Below, in pieces: positions 8,737 to 17,625 of a DNA stretch of 34,363 nucleotides (within the stretch, counting starts at the first letter, position 1; every line of letters starts with the position of its first letter). This DNA comes from Bradyrhizobium uaiense (GTDB lineage: Bacteria; Pseudomonadota; Alphaproteobacteria; Rhizobiales; Xanthobacteraceae): NCBI RefSeq assembly GCF_010811875.1, contig NZ_VKHP01000079.1:1-34363 (forward strand). The letters are read 5' to 3'. The notes beneath the pieces were generated by a model, which was not told the origin of the DNA, ran no database searches, and was given only the letters and a program-made list of their open reading frames with translations. Position numbers and translations under genes: made by a program.

Positions 8737-9111
8737 ATGATTCAAGCTCCGAATTTGGAGCCTCGAATCATGCACTACGAACTCAGCGATTACGAATGGA
8801 CCGCCATCAAACCGATGCTGCCGAACAAGCCGCGTGGCGTTCAGCGCGTAAATGTCCGTCGCGTGCTTAATGGCATCTTTTGGGTCCTGCGTTCAGGTGC
8901 GCCATGGCGCGACCTGCCGTTAGAACTACGGACCCCGCGCTCGACGAAGGCGGACGCAAAGGAAAAACGGCTGCAAGGTGCCCTGGCCGACCAGGCTTGC
9001 CAATGCGAACTTAGCTTGCCGAGACCTCAGGTGTTGACCTTCTGCGATGACGATGATCAGGCACGACGTCATTCTACTTCGCAGCTCAATGCAGCCTCCC
9101 TCTCACCTTGA
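8737..9111 (+). pseudogene. Broken IS5-family transposase fragment
   Basis: The first 60 or so residues match the N-terminal domain of IS5-type transposases: YELSDYEWTAIKPMLPNKPRGVQRVNVRRVLNGIFWVLRSGAPWRDLP. After that the frame slips: the expected ENYGP continuation is found in another frame at about 8925-8940. The catalytic DDE core is missing, apart from a short degraded stretch in the third frame (about 8970-9020) resembling the GLP-R region. A frameshift plus an internal deletion are therefore likely. I could not find matching terminal inverted repeats. It lies at the junction between the TRAP island and the suf genes. Confidence 0.75.
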
Positions 9112-9128
9112 TGCAGCACGCCCGCCGA

Positions 9129-10376
9129 TCACGCCAATAGCTGGCGTGCCTTGATAAGTGCGCGCGCGAGCACATCAATTTCTTCACGGGTGTTGTAAAG
9201 TCCAAGGGACGCACGGCATGTTGCCAGTGTGCCGAAGCGCTTGAGCAGCGGCATCGCGCAGTGCGCCCCCGCCCGCACCGCTACGCCGGCGCGATCGACG
9301 ACGGTGGCAATATCGTGCGCATGCGCACCTTTCACATCAAACGAGATGATCGGCCCCTTCTCGGCCGGCGTCCCGATCATGCGCACGAAGTTGATGTCCC
9401 CGAGCTTCTCCTGCGTGTAAGCGAGCAGTGCGCTCTCGTGCTTGCGGATCTGCACCTTGCCTATCGAATTGATGTAATCCACGGCTGCGCCCAACCCGAT
9501 CGCCTCAACGATCGGCGGCGTACCCGCTTCGAACCGGTGCGGCGGATCCCCATAAATGACGCCGGAACGCGAGACCTCGCGGATCATCTCGCCGCCGCCA
9601 TTGAAGGGCGTCATCGATGCCAGATGCTCGGATTTTCCGTAAAGCACGCCGATTCCGGTCGGACCATAGAGTTTGTGGCCGGTCATGACGTAGAAATCGC
9701 AATCAATGTCGCAGACGTCGACGCTCAGATGGACGCATCCCTGTGAACCGTCGACCAGCACCGGGATACCACGAGCATGTGCGACTCTCACCAGGTCTTT
9801 CACCGGCAAGACCGTGCCGAGCACATTTGACATCTGTGTGATCGCGACCATCTTGGTGCGCGAGGTCAGCAGTCGCTCAAAGTCATCGAGCAAGAAGTTA
9901 CCGTCATCATCCACTGGTGCCCATTTGATCACTGCACCGAGCCGTTCCCTAAGAAAATGCCACGGCACAATATTGGAGTGGTGTTCCAAGATTGACAGAA
10001 CGATCTCATCACCCGGGTTGATGCGCTCACGACCAAACGTCTGCGCGACCAGATTGATTGCCTCGGTGGCGCTGCGGGTGAAGATGATCTCTTCGTTCAA
10101 ATGCGCGTTCACAAACCGCGCCACCTTGGCACGGGCACCTTCATACGCCTCGGTCGCCGCATTGGCGAGATAGTGCAAGCCGCGATGAACGTTGGCATAT
10201 TCGCTGGAGTACACCTGCATCATGCGGTCAAGTACCGCATTTGGCTTTTGTGCGGACGCAGCGTTATCGAGGTAGACAAGCGGCTTGCCGTAAACGGTCA
10301 TGGCCAGCGCCGGAAAGTCACTACGTAGACGGTCGACCTCGTAACGACCATCGCTGACCGCGGGATGTTCGCTCAC
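9129..10376 (-). CDS. sufS: Cysteine desulfurase SufS
   Basis: This PLP enzyme of 415 residues takes sulfur from cysteine, giving alanine and a persulfide for Fe-S assembly. The PLP-binding lysine is Lys235 in MTGHKLYGPTG. EHHSN (131-135) contains the usual active-site histidine pair, and the sulfur-accepting Cys373 lies in RAGAHCAMPLL, which is the SufS (group II) type rather than NifS. The start is GTG 10376, whose GTGA overlaps the sufD stop by 4 bases. It is the last gene of fdxN-sufBCDS. No sufE or sufU partner is visible next to it. Confidence 0.95.
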   Translation of the reverse strand: MSEHPAVSDGRYEVDRLRSDFPALAMTVYGKPLVYLDNAASAQKPNAVLDRMMQVYSSEYANVHRGLHYLANAATEAYEGARAKVARFVNAHLNEEIIFTRSATEAINLVAQTFGRERINPGDEIVLSILEHHSNIVPWHFLRERLGAVIKWAPVDDDGNFLLDDFERLLTSRTKMVAITQMSNVLGTVLPVKDLVRVAHARGIPVLVDGSQGCVHLSVDVCDIDCDFYVMTGHKLYGPTGIGVLYGKSEHLASMTPFNGGGEMIREVSRSGVIYGDPPHRFEAGTPPIVEAIGLGAAVDYINSIGKVQIRKHESALLAYTQEKLGDINFVRMIGTPAEKGPIISFDVKGAHAHDIATVVDRAGVAVRAGAHCAMPLLKRFGTLATCRASLGLYNTREEIDVLARALIKARQLLA

Positions 10377-11695
10377 AGCCGTTCCTGCAGCCAGTGTTCA
10401 GCTTGCGCGGTCACAAAATCGCGCAGGTTATCGGCGAAGATCTCCTCAATCGACTCTCCAATGAACGCCTTAATGAGCAACATCTGCGCATCCTTGTCGG
10501 ATAGCCCCCGCGCGCGCAGATAGAATACGAGATTACCATCCAGCGCTCCTGAGGTAGCTCCATGGCTGCAGGTCACGTTGTCGGCCGAGATTTCAAGTTC
10601 CGGCTTATTGTCCGCCTCGGCCTGATCGGATAAGAGCAACGCTCGGGTCGACAGGCTGGCGACGGTCTTCTGGGCGACGGGACGAACAACGATTCGGCCC
10701 TGAAACACCGAGCGGCCGCAATCATCAACGACCGCGCGGAACTTCTGCCGACTGGTGCAATGCGGCACGGCGTGGTCTACCACGATTGTTGTGTCGGCGT
10801 GCAGTTTATCTTTTATGAGATTAACCCCGTTCGCAGAGAGCTTGGATCCCTCGCCACCCAGCGTCACGAATCCCTGATAGCGATTGATGGAGCCGCTGCA
10901 CGTCATGCTGAAGAGATCGAGCTTAGCTCTGGTGCCGACCGCGATAATCCCCGACGAGATGTTCACCGCATCAGCGGCGTCAGCCGCTATGCGGAGATGC
11001 GAAAGGCTCGCCTCGTCCCCAGCCAGGGCGATTAAGACATCGTTGGCCTGATAGCCGCTCGCGCCTTCGGCCGAGATGAAACTTTGCACCACGGTCGCAT
11101 GCGCCCCTTTATCGAGCTGCAGATATGAGCGTGTAAAAGCGGACACCGACGATCCCGTTGCGACCTGAACGATTTGAATAGGGCGTCTAATCGTGTTGCC
11201 TTCGGCAATCGAAATTACCAGACCATCTGAGGCCATTGCCGCATTGAGCGAAATCACCGCATCGTCCGTCGTCGAAAGCACCAACCCGGCCATTGCGCCA
11301 GTGGCCGAATTCTCCAACACCTCTCGCAGTGACTGCACATGGAGCTCGTTTTCCAACTCGCCGAGATCCGATAGCTCAGGCGCGAATATGCCGTCCACCA
11401 AGACCAATTTGACCGCCTGATCGACAGCCACTCGCCTGGCCGACGCCTTTGCGCGCGCCAACGCCGCTGCATCCGGTCGCGGAGCGAGTGGCAACACCTC
11501 GCTGATCAGGGCACGCAGATCCGTGTATCTCCAGGCCTCCATGCGCCGATGCGGCAGGCCGGCGCGCTCATAGGCTTCGAATGCCCTCGCACGGATATGG
11601 GGGACGAGGCCCGCGCCAGGCAACCGTTCGAGCGCGGCTGCGAGAAAATTGCTCGTTGCGGACCCGGCATCGGCCTTAGCCAATACTTGCTTCAT
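10373..11695 (-). CDS. sufD: Fe-S assembly scaffold protein SufD
   Basis: SufD pairs with SufB in the SufBC2D scaffold. The predicted protein is 440 residues, with the N-terminal helical motif RRMEAWRYTDLRALISEVLPLAP and the C-terminal beta-helix region with DNKPELEISADNVTCSHGATSGALD, characteristic of SufD, including the conserved Cys and His of CSHGAT. The frame opens earlier, but homology starts at MKQVLAKADAG, so I start at ATG 11695, 20 bases after the sufC stop. It overlaps sufS by 4 bases. Confidence 0.95.
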   Translation of the reverse strand: MKQVLAKADAGSATSNFLAAALERLPGAGLVPHIRARAFEAYERAGLPHRRMEAWRYTDLRALISEVLPLAPRPDAAALARAKASARRVAVDQAVKLVLVDGIFAPELSDLGELENELHVQSLREVLENSATGAMAGLVLSTTDDAVISLNAAMASDGLVISIAEGNTIRRPIQIVQVATGSSVSAFTRSYLQLDKGAHATVVQSFISAEGASGYQANDVLIALAGDEASLSHLRIAADAADAVNISSGIIAVGTRAKLDLFSMTCSGSINRYQGFVTLGGEGSKLSANGVNLIKDKLHADTTIVVDHAVPHCTSRQKFRAVVDDCGRSVFQGRIVVRPVAQKTVASLSTRALLLSDQAEADNKPELEISADNVTCSHGATSGALDGNLVFYLRARGLSDKDAQMLLIKAFIGESIEEIFADNLRDFVTAQAEHWLQERL

Positions 11696-11714
11696 GGGGA
11701 AATCCCTTGAGCCG

Positions 11715-12467
<753 letters not shown>

Positions 12468-12538
12468 TTTTGATCCGATCCCTCAAAATGCGTCGTCCGG
12501 AACGGCGAGCCGCGTTCGGGGGCTCGCGGGACGTTTGG

Positions 12539-14035
12539 TTATCCGACAGATCCCTCGAGAGAGATCGAGATCAGCTTCTGCGCTTCCGCTGCGAACTCCA
12601 TCGGAAGCTTTTGCAGGACATCTTTCGCGAAACCGTTGACGACAAGGCCGATGGCCTGTTGCTCGCTCAAGCCTCTTTGCAAGCAGTAGAACAGCACGTC
12701 CTCGGAAATCTTCGACGTCGTCGCTTCATGCTCGAACGTCGCCGAGGAATTCTTGGCCTCGACATAGGGCACGGTGTGCGCGCCGCATTTGTCGCCGATC
12801 AGAAGCGAGTCGCAGGCGGTGTAGTTGCGCGCGCCGGTCGCCTTGCGATGTGCGCTGACGAGGCCGCGATAGGTGTTCTGCGACTTGCCGGCAGCGATGC
12901 CCTTGGAGATGATCCGGCTCGACGTGTTCTTGCCGAGATGAATCATCTTGGTGCCGCTATCGACCTGCTGGAAACCGTTCGAGATCGCGATCGAGTAGAA
13001 CTCGCCGCTCGAATTGTCGCCGCGCAGGATGCAGCTCGGATACTTCCAAGTGATCGCCGAACCGGTCTCGACCTGGGTCCAGGAGATCTTGGAATTCTTG
13101 CCGCGGCAGTCGCCACGCTTGGTGACGAAGTTGTAGATGCCGCCCTTGCCCTCGGAATTGCCGGGGTACCAGTTCTGCACCGTGGAATACTTGATCTCGG
13201 CGTCGTCGAGCGTGACGAGCTCGACCACTGCGGCGTGCAGCTGGTTCTCGTCGCGCTGCGGCGCGGTGCAGCCCTCGAGATAAGAGACGTAGGAGCCCTT
13301 GTCGGCGATGATCAGCGTGCGCTCGAACTGCCCGGTGTTGCGCTCGTTGATACGGAAGTAGGTCGACAGCTCCATCGGGCAGCGCACGCCCGGCGGCACG
13401 TAGACGAACGAGCCGTCGGAGAACACCGCCGAGTTCAGCGTCGCGAAATAGTTGTCCGAGGTCGGCACCACGGTGCCGAGATATTTCTGCACCAGCTCGG
13501 GATGCTCGCGGATCGCCTCCGAGATCGGCATGAAGATCACGCCGGCCGCCTTCAGCTCCTTCTGGAAGGTGGTCGCAACCGACACCGAATCGAACACCGC
13601 GTCGACCGCGATCTTGCGGTTCGGCGCCTGCTCGCCACCGGGCGGCGGCTCGACGCCTTCCAGGATCGCGACCTCGCGCAGGGGAATGCCGAGCTTCTCG
13701 TAGGTCTTGAGGATTTCCGGATCGATCTCGTCGATCGACGACAGCGTCTTCTTCGGCTTCGGCGCCGCGTAGTAGTAGATGTCCTGATAGTCGATCTTCC
13801 GATAGTCGACGCGCGCCCAGGTCGGCTCGGTCATGGTCAGCCAGCGGCGATACGCCTCCAGGCGCCATTCCAGCATCCAGGCCGGTTCATTCTTCTTTGC
13901 GGAGATGAAGCGGACGGTGTCTTCCGACAGCCCCTTCGGGGCCTTGTCGGACTCGATCAGCGTCTCAAACCCATATCGATACTGGTCGACGTCGATGCGC
14001 CGGACGTGCTCGACCGTCTCTTGTACAGCTACCAT
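12539..14035 (-). CDS. sufB: Fe-S assembly scaffold protein SufB
   Basis: SufB is the main scaffold of the SUF system on which clusters are built. The protein is 498 residues, full length. Recognisable segments are EPAWMLEWRLEAYRRW near residue 50, SDGSFVYVPPGVRCPMELSTYFRIN in the middle, EGCTAPQRDENQLHAAVVEL with the conserved cysteine, and SATFEHEATTSKISEDVLFYCLQRGLS near the C-terminus with its essential Glu and His. GGAG lies 7 bases before ATG 14035. A 194-base gap separates it from fdxN. It looks to be co-transcribed with fdxN, which would give nitrogenase its own Fe-S assembly line. Confidence 0.97.
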   Translation of the reverse strand: MVAVQETVEHVRRIDVDQYRYGFETLIESDKAPKGLSEDTVRFISAKKNEPAWMLEWRLEAYRRWLTMTEPTWARVDYRKIDYQDIYYYAAPKPKKTLSSIDEIDPEILKTYEKLGIPLREVAILEGVEPPPGGEQAPNRKIAVDAVFDSVSVATTFQKELKAAGVIFMPISEAIREHPELVQKYLGTVVPTSDNYFATLNSAVFSDGSFVYVPPGVRCPMELSTYFRINERNTGQFERTLIIADKGSYVSYLEGCTAPQRDENQLHAAVVELVTLDDAEIKYSTVQNWYPGNSEGKGGIYNFVTKRGDCRGKNSKISWTQVETGSAITWKYPSCILRGDNSSGEFYSIAISNGFQQVDSGTKMIHLGKNTSSRIISKGIAAGKSQNTYRGLVSAHRKATGARNYTACDSLLIGDKCGAHTVPYVEAKNSSATFEHEATTSKISEDVLFYCLQRGLSEQQAIGLVVNGFAKDVLQKLPMEFAAEAQKLISISLEGSVG

Positions 14036-14229
14036 TGCCCACTCCGTTCACGCATGGACGATTCCCGGCGGCGATGATCGCGTCGCCTCTCCTCCGAGCG
14101 GATCGCGCAAGTCACGGCCGACTCGAGGCCAGTTTGGGAAAGAACCAGGAGACCGACCCAAAAGGGGGCCGCCCTCGATAGGGTTTCGATCATGTTTTGC
14201 GCCGGAGTGCCACCCGTCGGCTACTCGAT

Positions 14230-14424
14230 CTATGCCGGCACACAGGTATCAGGCACCGGACAAACGACGGCGCATTGCGGCGCATCAAAATGCCCTTCAC
14301 ATTGAGTGCACTGGCTCGGATTGATCACATATATGTCGTTCTTCAGGCAGATCGCGGCGTTAGGGCATTCGTACTCACACGCACCACAGACCGTGCATTG
14401 TGACGCGATTATTTTGTAGGCCAT
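14230..14424 (-). CDS. fdxN: 2[4Fe-4S] ferredoxin, FdxN type
   Basis: A 64-residue bacterial-type ferredoxin. The first cluster motif is CxxCxxCxxxCP with Cys10, 13, 16 and 20. The second is Cys39, Cys42, then an insertion (EGHFDAPQ) and Cys51 and Cys55 followed by PVPDTC. This longer second motif is typical of nif-linked FdxN/FrxA ferredoxins that serve nitrogenase. The start could be ATG 14424 or the preceding GTG 14427; I prefer the ATG. A NifA site and a weaker -24/-12 element lie upstream, and sufB follows downstream. Confidence 0.93.
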   Translation of the reverse strand: MAYKIIASQCTVCGACEYECPNAAICLKNDIYVINPSQCTQCEGHFDAPQCAVVCPVPDTCVPA

Positions 14425-14466
14425 CACTACGATTCCATAAGCGAAGGTGCGAGACTACGCCTTGCC

Positions 14467-14482
14467 TTCAAGTCTCATGCCA
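14467..14482 (-). promoter_or_regulatory. Candidate sigma-54 promoter of fdxN-suf (imperfect -12)
   Basis: On the minus strand TGGCATGAGACTTGAA. The -24 half TGGCA matches well, but the -12 dinucleotide is GA instead of GC. It lies 43 bases upstream of ATG 14424 and 64 bases from a NifA site, so its placement is right but its strength is doubtful. Confidence 0.45.
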
Positions 14483-14545
14483 AGGAGTCATGTGCTTGAT
14501 TTGTCTTGGCTACTTTCGATAGCGCAAGCCGCCGCCTCGACCACG

Positions 14546-14561
14546 TGTCGTAAACCCGACA
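14546..14561 (-). promoter_or_regulatory. NifA upstream activator site (fdxN-suf)
   Basis: TGTCGTAAACCCGACA fits TGT-N10-ACA. Its outer arms are palindromic over TGTCG and CGACA. It is about 120 bases upstream of fdxN, the normal distance for NifA. Confidence 0.7.
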
Positions 14562-15002
14562 ATCGGCATCGCAGCTGCTTGATCTCGCAGCTTGCGCATT
14601 GTCGAGATTTCGCGATAGCCAGCGATCATGTGAAGGGGTTCGCCAATAAGAAGCAGCTCGGCTCGACCTGACGTGGCGGCGGAGCGCTTTTGAAGTGGTA
14701 TCGATTGTAGCCGTGCCACCGTCTCGGGGGGATCGCAGATCGCCCTCTGGTGATGGTTCTGCTCACCCGGACAGCGGCAGCGAAGGCACCACGATGTCAA
14801 TCGGGTGACGTCGTCATCGGCTCAAGCAACGTCTCCATATCGCAACCAGAAAAATCGTCGCGATGGCGCTAAATGGAGCCGCTCCGGTGATCGAGGGCCC
14901 CCTGGCCGAGCCGGCGCACGCAAATGTTCAAATCTCGCAGATTACGGCCGCGCTCGGCGTCGCAAATAAGTCTCAGCGGACCCCAGCAGATTGATAGAGC
15001 CG
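14562..15002. other. Intergenic stretch between the fdxN control region and the ald terminator
   Basis: No gene that I can support is present. A minus-strand frame (14510-14800) runs through the NifA site and has no recognisable motif or ribosome site, so I regard it as chance. Confidence 0.5.
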
Positions 15003-15027
15003 AAAAAAAGCCACCCCGGAGGGTGGC
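15003..15027 (-). terminator. Intrinsic terminator of ald
   Basis: Read on the minus strand there is a perfect 7-base stem, GCCACCC and GGGTGGC, with a 4-base loop, followed directly by seven T residues. It is 39 bases beyond the ald stop codon and separates ald from the fdxN-suf unit. Confidence 0.93.
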
Positions 15028-15065
15028 CCAAGTCAGGGAGGAAACGCCCGTAGGGGCCTCTGGGA

Positions 15066-16178
15066 TCAGGCTGCAGCCTGCTCGATCGGTGAGAACGGGA
15101 GCCCGAGACTGTCGGCCACCGCCTTGTAAGTCAGCCGGCCTCGATGGACGTTGAGGCCTGCACGCAAATGCGGATTTTCCAACACGGCGGAAAAACCCTT
15201 ATTGGCCAGAGCCAAGCCAAACGGCAGCGTAGCGTTATTTAGTGCCTGGCTCGAGGTCAGCGGCACGGCGCCGGGCATATTGGCGACGCAATAATGAATG
15301 ATGCCATCCACTTCATATGTTGGATCGGCGTGAGTGGTTGGGTGCGAAGTCTCAAAACAGCCGCCCTGATCGATAGCGACATCCACGAGCACGGCCCTCT
15401 TACGCATCGAGCTCAGCATGCTCCGGCGGATCAACTTCGGCGCACTCGCACCTGGAACGAGCACGGCACCAATCACAACATCGGCCGCAAATACCTCTTC
15501 CTCCACAGCTTCGATGGTCGAAAACCTGGTTCGAACGCGCCCTTCGAATAGCTCATCCAACTCGCGCAACCGAGGTATCGAGCGGTCGATGATGCTCACC
15601 TCTGCACCCAGACCGGCCGCCATCCGTGCCGCGTGCGTACCAACGACGCCCCCACCGATCACCACGATGCGGGCCGGCTGAACACCGGGCACGCCACCGA
15701 TCAACAGCCCTCGTCCGCCTGCACTGCGCTTTAGGGCGCTACCCGCCGCTTCGACCGCGAGCCTGCCTGCGACCTCGCTCATCGGAGCCAGCAGCGGAAG
15801 GCCACCATGCCCATCAGTCACGGTCTCATAGGCAATTGCGGTGCATCCCGATTTTAGAAGCCCCTTGGCCTGCTCCGGGTCCGGCGCCAGATGCAGATAT
15901 GTGAACAGGATCTGGCCCTCCCGCAGCTGGCTCCATTCGGAAGGCTGAGGCTCCTTGACCTTCACAATCATTTCGCTCGATGCAAATACCTCAACTGCAG
16001 AATCCAGAATCGCTGCGCCGGCGCTGCGATAATCGTCATCGGTTGCGCCGATGCCAGCGCCGGCATTGGTCTCGATCATTACGCGGTGTCCTGCTGCCGC
16101 GTATTCGCGGACGGCTCCAGGGGTCAGGCCCACTCGATATTCGTGTGCCTTGATTTCCTTGGGAACTCCGACCTTCAT
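15066..16178 (-). CDS. ald: Alanine dehydrogenase
   Basis: This 370-residue enzyme interconverts pyruvate plus ammonium (with NADH) and L-alanine. The family N-terminus MKVGVPKEIKAHEYRVGLTP contains the substrate Arg15; Lys75 sits in KVKEPQ and the catalytic His96 in TYLHLAPDP, matching known positions. The nucleotide fold motif is VIGGGVVGTHAARMAAGLGA, and the HYCVANMPGAVPLTSS segment near residue 300 is diagnostic. ATG 16178 has GGGAG 6 bases upstream, which decides this start. It is a single-gene unit with its own -24/-12 promoter candidate and NifA site upstream and a terminator downstream. Its setting points to ammonium assimilation or export as alanine during nitrogen fixation. Confidence 0.96.
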   Translation of the reverse strand: MKVGVPKEIKAHEYRVGLTPGAVREYAAAGHRVMIETNAGAGIGATDDDYRSAGAAILDSAVEVFASSEMIVKVKEPQPSEWSQLREGQILFTYLHLAPDPEQAKGLLKSGCTAIAYETVTDGHGGLPLLAPMSEVAGRLAVEAAGSALKRSAGGRGLLIGGVPGVQPARIVVIGGGVVGTHAARMAAGLGAEVSIIDRSIPRLRELDELFEGRVRTRFSTIEAVEEEVFAADVVIGAVLVPGASAPKLIRRSMLSSMRKRAVLVDVAIDQGGCFETSHPTTHADPTYEVDGIIHYCVANMPGAVPLTSSQALNNATLPFGLALANKGFSAVLENPHLRAGLNVHRGRLTYKAVADSLGLPFSPIEQAAA

Positions 16179-16229
16179 TTGCAACTCCCTGCCTAGTGCG
16201 CCTTTCTAATTGAAAGAGCGCAGCGATAT

Positions 16230-16245
16230 TGCGACGCAGCAGCCC
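16230..16245 (-). promoter_or_regulatory. Candidate sigma-54 promoter of ald
   Basis: On the minus strand GGGCTGCTGCGTCGCA, with GG and GC ten bases apart. The flanks match only partly (TTGC reads TCGC). It lies 52 bases upstream of the ald start, the same spacing as at nifD and hupS, and a NifA site lies upstream. Confidence 0.6.
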
Positions 16246-16578
16246 AAATTGCGCAGGAATTCAGCGATCTTTGACCAGCCGTGCAGGTTTTCGATGCCGA
16301 ATGGGTTGAGCGACCGTGCTCGCTAAGCTTAACCGTCCTACTCCGCGATGGAGATGACGCGCTTAATCGGATTCTCGGCTCGCGGAAAAGTTAACAACGA
16401 TTCCAGTCTTGCCGACCTTGTTAAAGAACGAACAACGTAGTCTGCCAGTGAGGCAGGATTTGCCCAGCGGCTGGATTGCTTGCCACCGCTGATGGCCAAA
16501 TGACCATTGATCATCAATCTGATTCCTAGATGCACACGCTTGACGCCTTCATGCTCGTCGCAAATGGGCGTGGATTGT
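16246..16578. other. hypE-ald intergenic region with NifA site
   Basis: Besides the NifA site at 16419-16434 it holds a minus-strand open frame (16338-16535, 65 codons) starting MHLGIRLMINGHLAISGGK. I recognise no family in it and it crosses the NifA site, so I do not call it a gene. No obvious hairpin terminator follows hypE. Confidence 0.4.
16419..16434 (-). promoter_or_regulatory. NifA upstream activator site (ald)
   Basis: TGTTAAAGAACGAACA fits TGT-N10-ACA. It lies 174 bases upstream of the -24 element of ald, somewhat further than at the other units but within the range of NifA acting by DNA looping. Confidence 0.65.
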
Positions 16579-17625
16579 TCAACAAATCCGAGGCAACTGT
16601 TCGCCTGACAACCAATCGACGATCCGTCCGCCGCCGAAACTGGTCGCTATCTGCACAAATTTGTGATCGTCAGCTACCGTCTCGCCAATATCAGCAGCAT
16701 CGCGTCCGAGCGGATGCGCCTTCATAGCTGCAAGCACTGCATCGGCCAAATCGGGCGCGACGATCGCAACAAGCTTGCCCTCATTAGCGACATGGATCGG
16801 ATCAAGCCCAAGGAGTTCGCATGTTGCCGCGACCGCTGCCTTTACCGGAATGGCTGCTTCCTGTAGACGGAAGCCAAGGCCCGATTGATGCGCAATTTCG
16901 TTGAGGGTTGCGGCAAGACCGCCGCGCGTGGGGTCGCGCATCACCCGGATGCCGGCGCCGCCAGCCGCAATCATAACGGCGACAAGGTCATGTAGCGCTG
17001 CGGAATCCGATACGATCTCGGTTTGAAACGCGACGTTCTGGCGTTTTGACATGATCGCCACGCCATGGTCGCCAAGGCTGCCGGACACCAACACACGGTC
17101 CCCGACCATAGCCTTATCGGCGGAGAGATCGAACCCATGGGCCAGAGCCCCGATTCCGGTCGTGGAGATAAACAGACCATCAGCCTTGCCGCGCTCGACG
17201 ACCTTAGTGTCCCCCGCAATGATGTAGACGCCCGCGCCGCGTGCTGCCGCGCCCATCGAATCCGCAATCGTCCGCAGATCAGACAGCGGGAACCCCTCCT
17301 CAATGATGAAGCTGGCCGACAAATAGAGAGGGCGCGCGCCGGACATCACGACGTCGTTGATCGTCCCGTTCACAGCGAGTGAGCCGATATTGCCGCCAGG
17401 AAAGAACAGCGGCGAAACCACGTAACCGTCGGTCGTCATCACCATTTTACCCGTCGCAACGTCAAAGGCCGATTGATCATTGCAGCGGGCAAGCCATTCA
17501 TTACCGAAGGCTCGGTGAAAAAGGCTGGAGATCAGCTGTGCCATGGCTCGTCCCCCGGCCCCATGGGAAAGATCAACGCGTCCGTTCTCGAGATCGAGCT
17601 TGCGTTGATAGCCCTGTACGCTCAT
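16579..17625 (-). CDS. hypE: Hydrogenase maturation protein HypE
   Basis: HypE dehydrates a carbamoylated C-terminal cysteine to a thiocyanate, the source of the CN ligands of the NiFe site. The protein is 348 residues and ends in PRIC, the essential C-terminus carrying that cysteine. The N-terminal LSHGAGGRAMAQLI and the ATP-binding region (FFPGGNIGSLAVNGTINDVVMSGARPLYL; VMRDPTRGGLAATLNEIA) are typical of the AIR-synthase-like family. ATG 17625 overlaps the hypD stop by 4 bases. It is the last gene of the hup-hyp cluster. Confidence 0.97.
   Translation of the reverse strand: MSVQGYQRKLDLENGRVDLSHGAGGRAMAQLISSLFHRAFGNEWLARCNDQSAFDVATGKMVMTTDGYVVSPLFFPGGNIGSLAVNGTINDVVMSGARPLYLSASFIIEEGFPLSDLRTIADSMGAAARGAGVYIIAGDTKVVERGKADGLFISTTGIGALAHGFDLSADKAMVGDRVLVSGSLGDHGVAIMSKRQNVAFQTEIVSDSAALHDLVAVMIAAGGAGIRVMRDPTRGGLAATLNEIAHQSGLGFRLQEAAIPVKAAVAATCELLGLDPIHVANEGKLVAIVAPDLADAVLAAMKAHPLGRDAADIGETVADDHKFVQIATSFGGGRIVDWLSGEQLPRIC

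Noticed and set aside
12470..14077. A 535-codon plus-strand open frame opposite sufB
   Set aside because: It is antisense to the clear SufB frame; its length follows from the high GC content and codon bias of sufB, and it shows no domain.
14197..14213. TGGCACTCCGGCGCAAA on the minus strand upstream of sufB as a sigma-54 promoter
   Set aside because: The -24 half is perfect but GG and GC are only nine bases apart, a spacing that normally abolishes function, and no NifA site is close by.
14564..14579. Plus-strand GG-N10-GC element next to the fdxN NifA site
   Set aside because: It touches the NifA site, which is too close for activation, and there is no plus-strand gene downstream.
14510..14800. 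Minus-strand 96-codon frame between fdxN and ald
   Set aside because: It crosses the NifA site, has no motif and no ribosome site.
16338..16535. Minus-strand 65-codon frame between hypE and ald
   Set aside because: No recognisable family and it overlaps the NifA site of ald.
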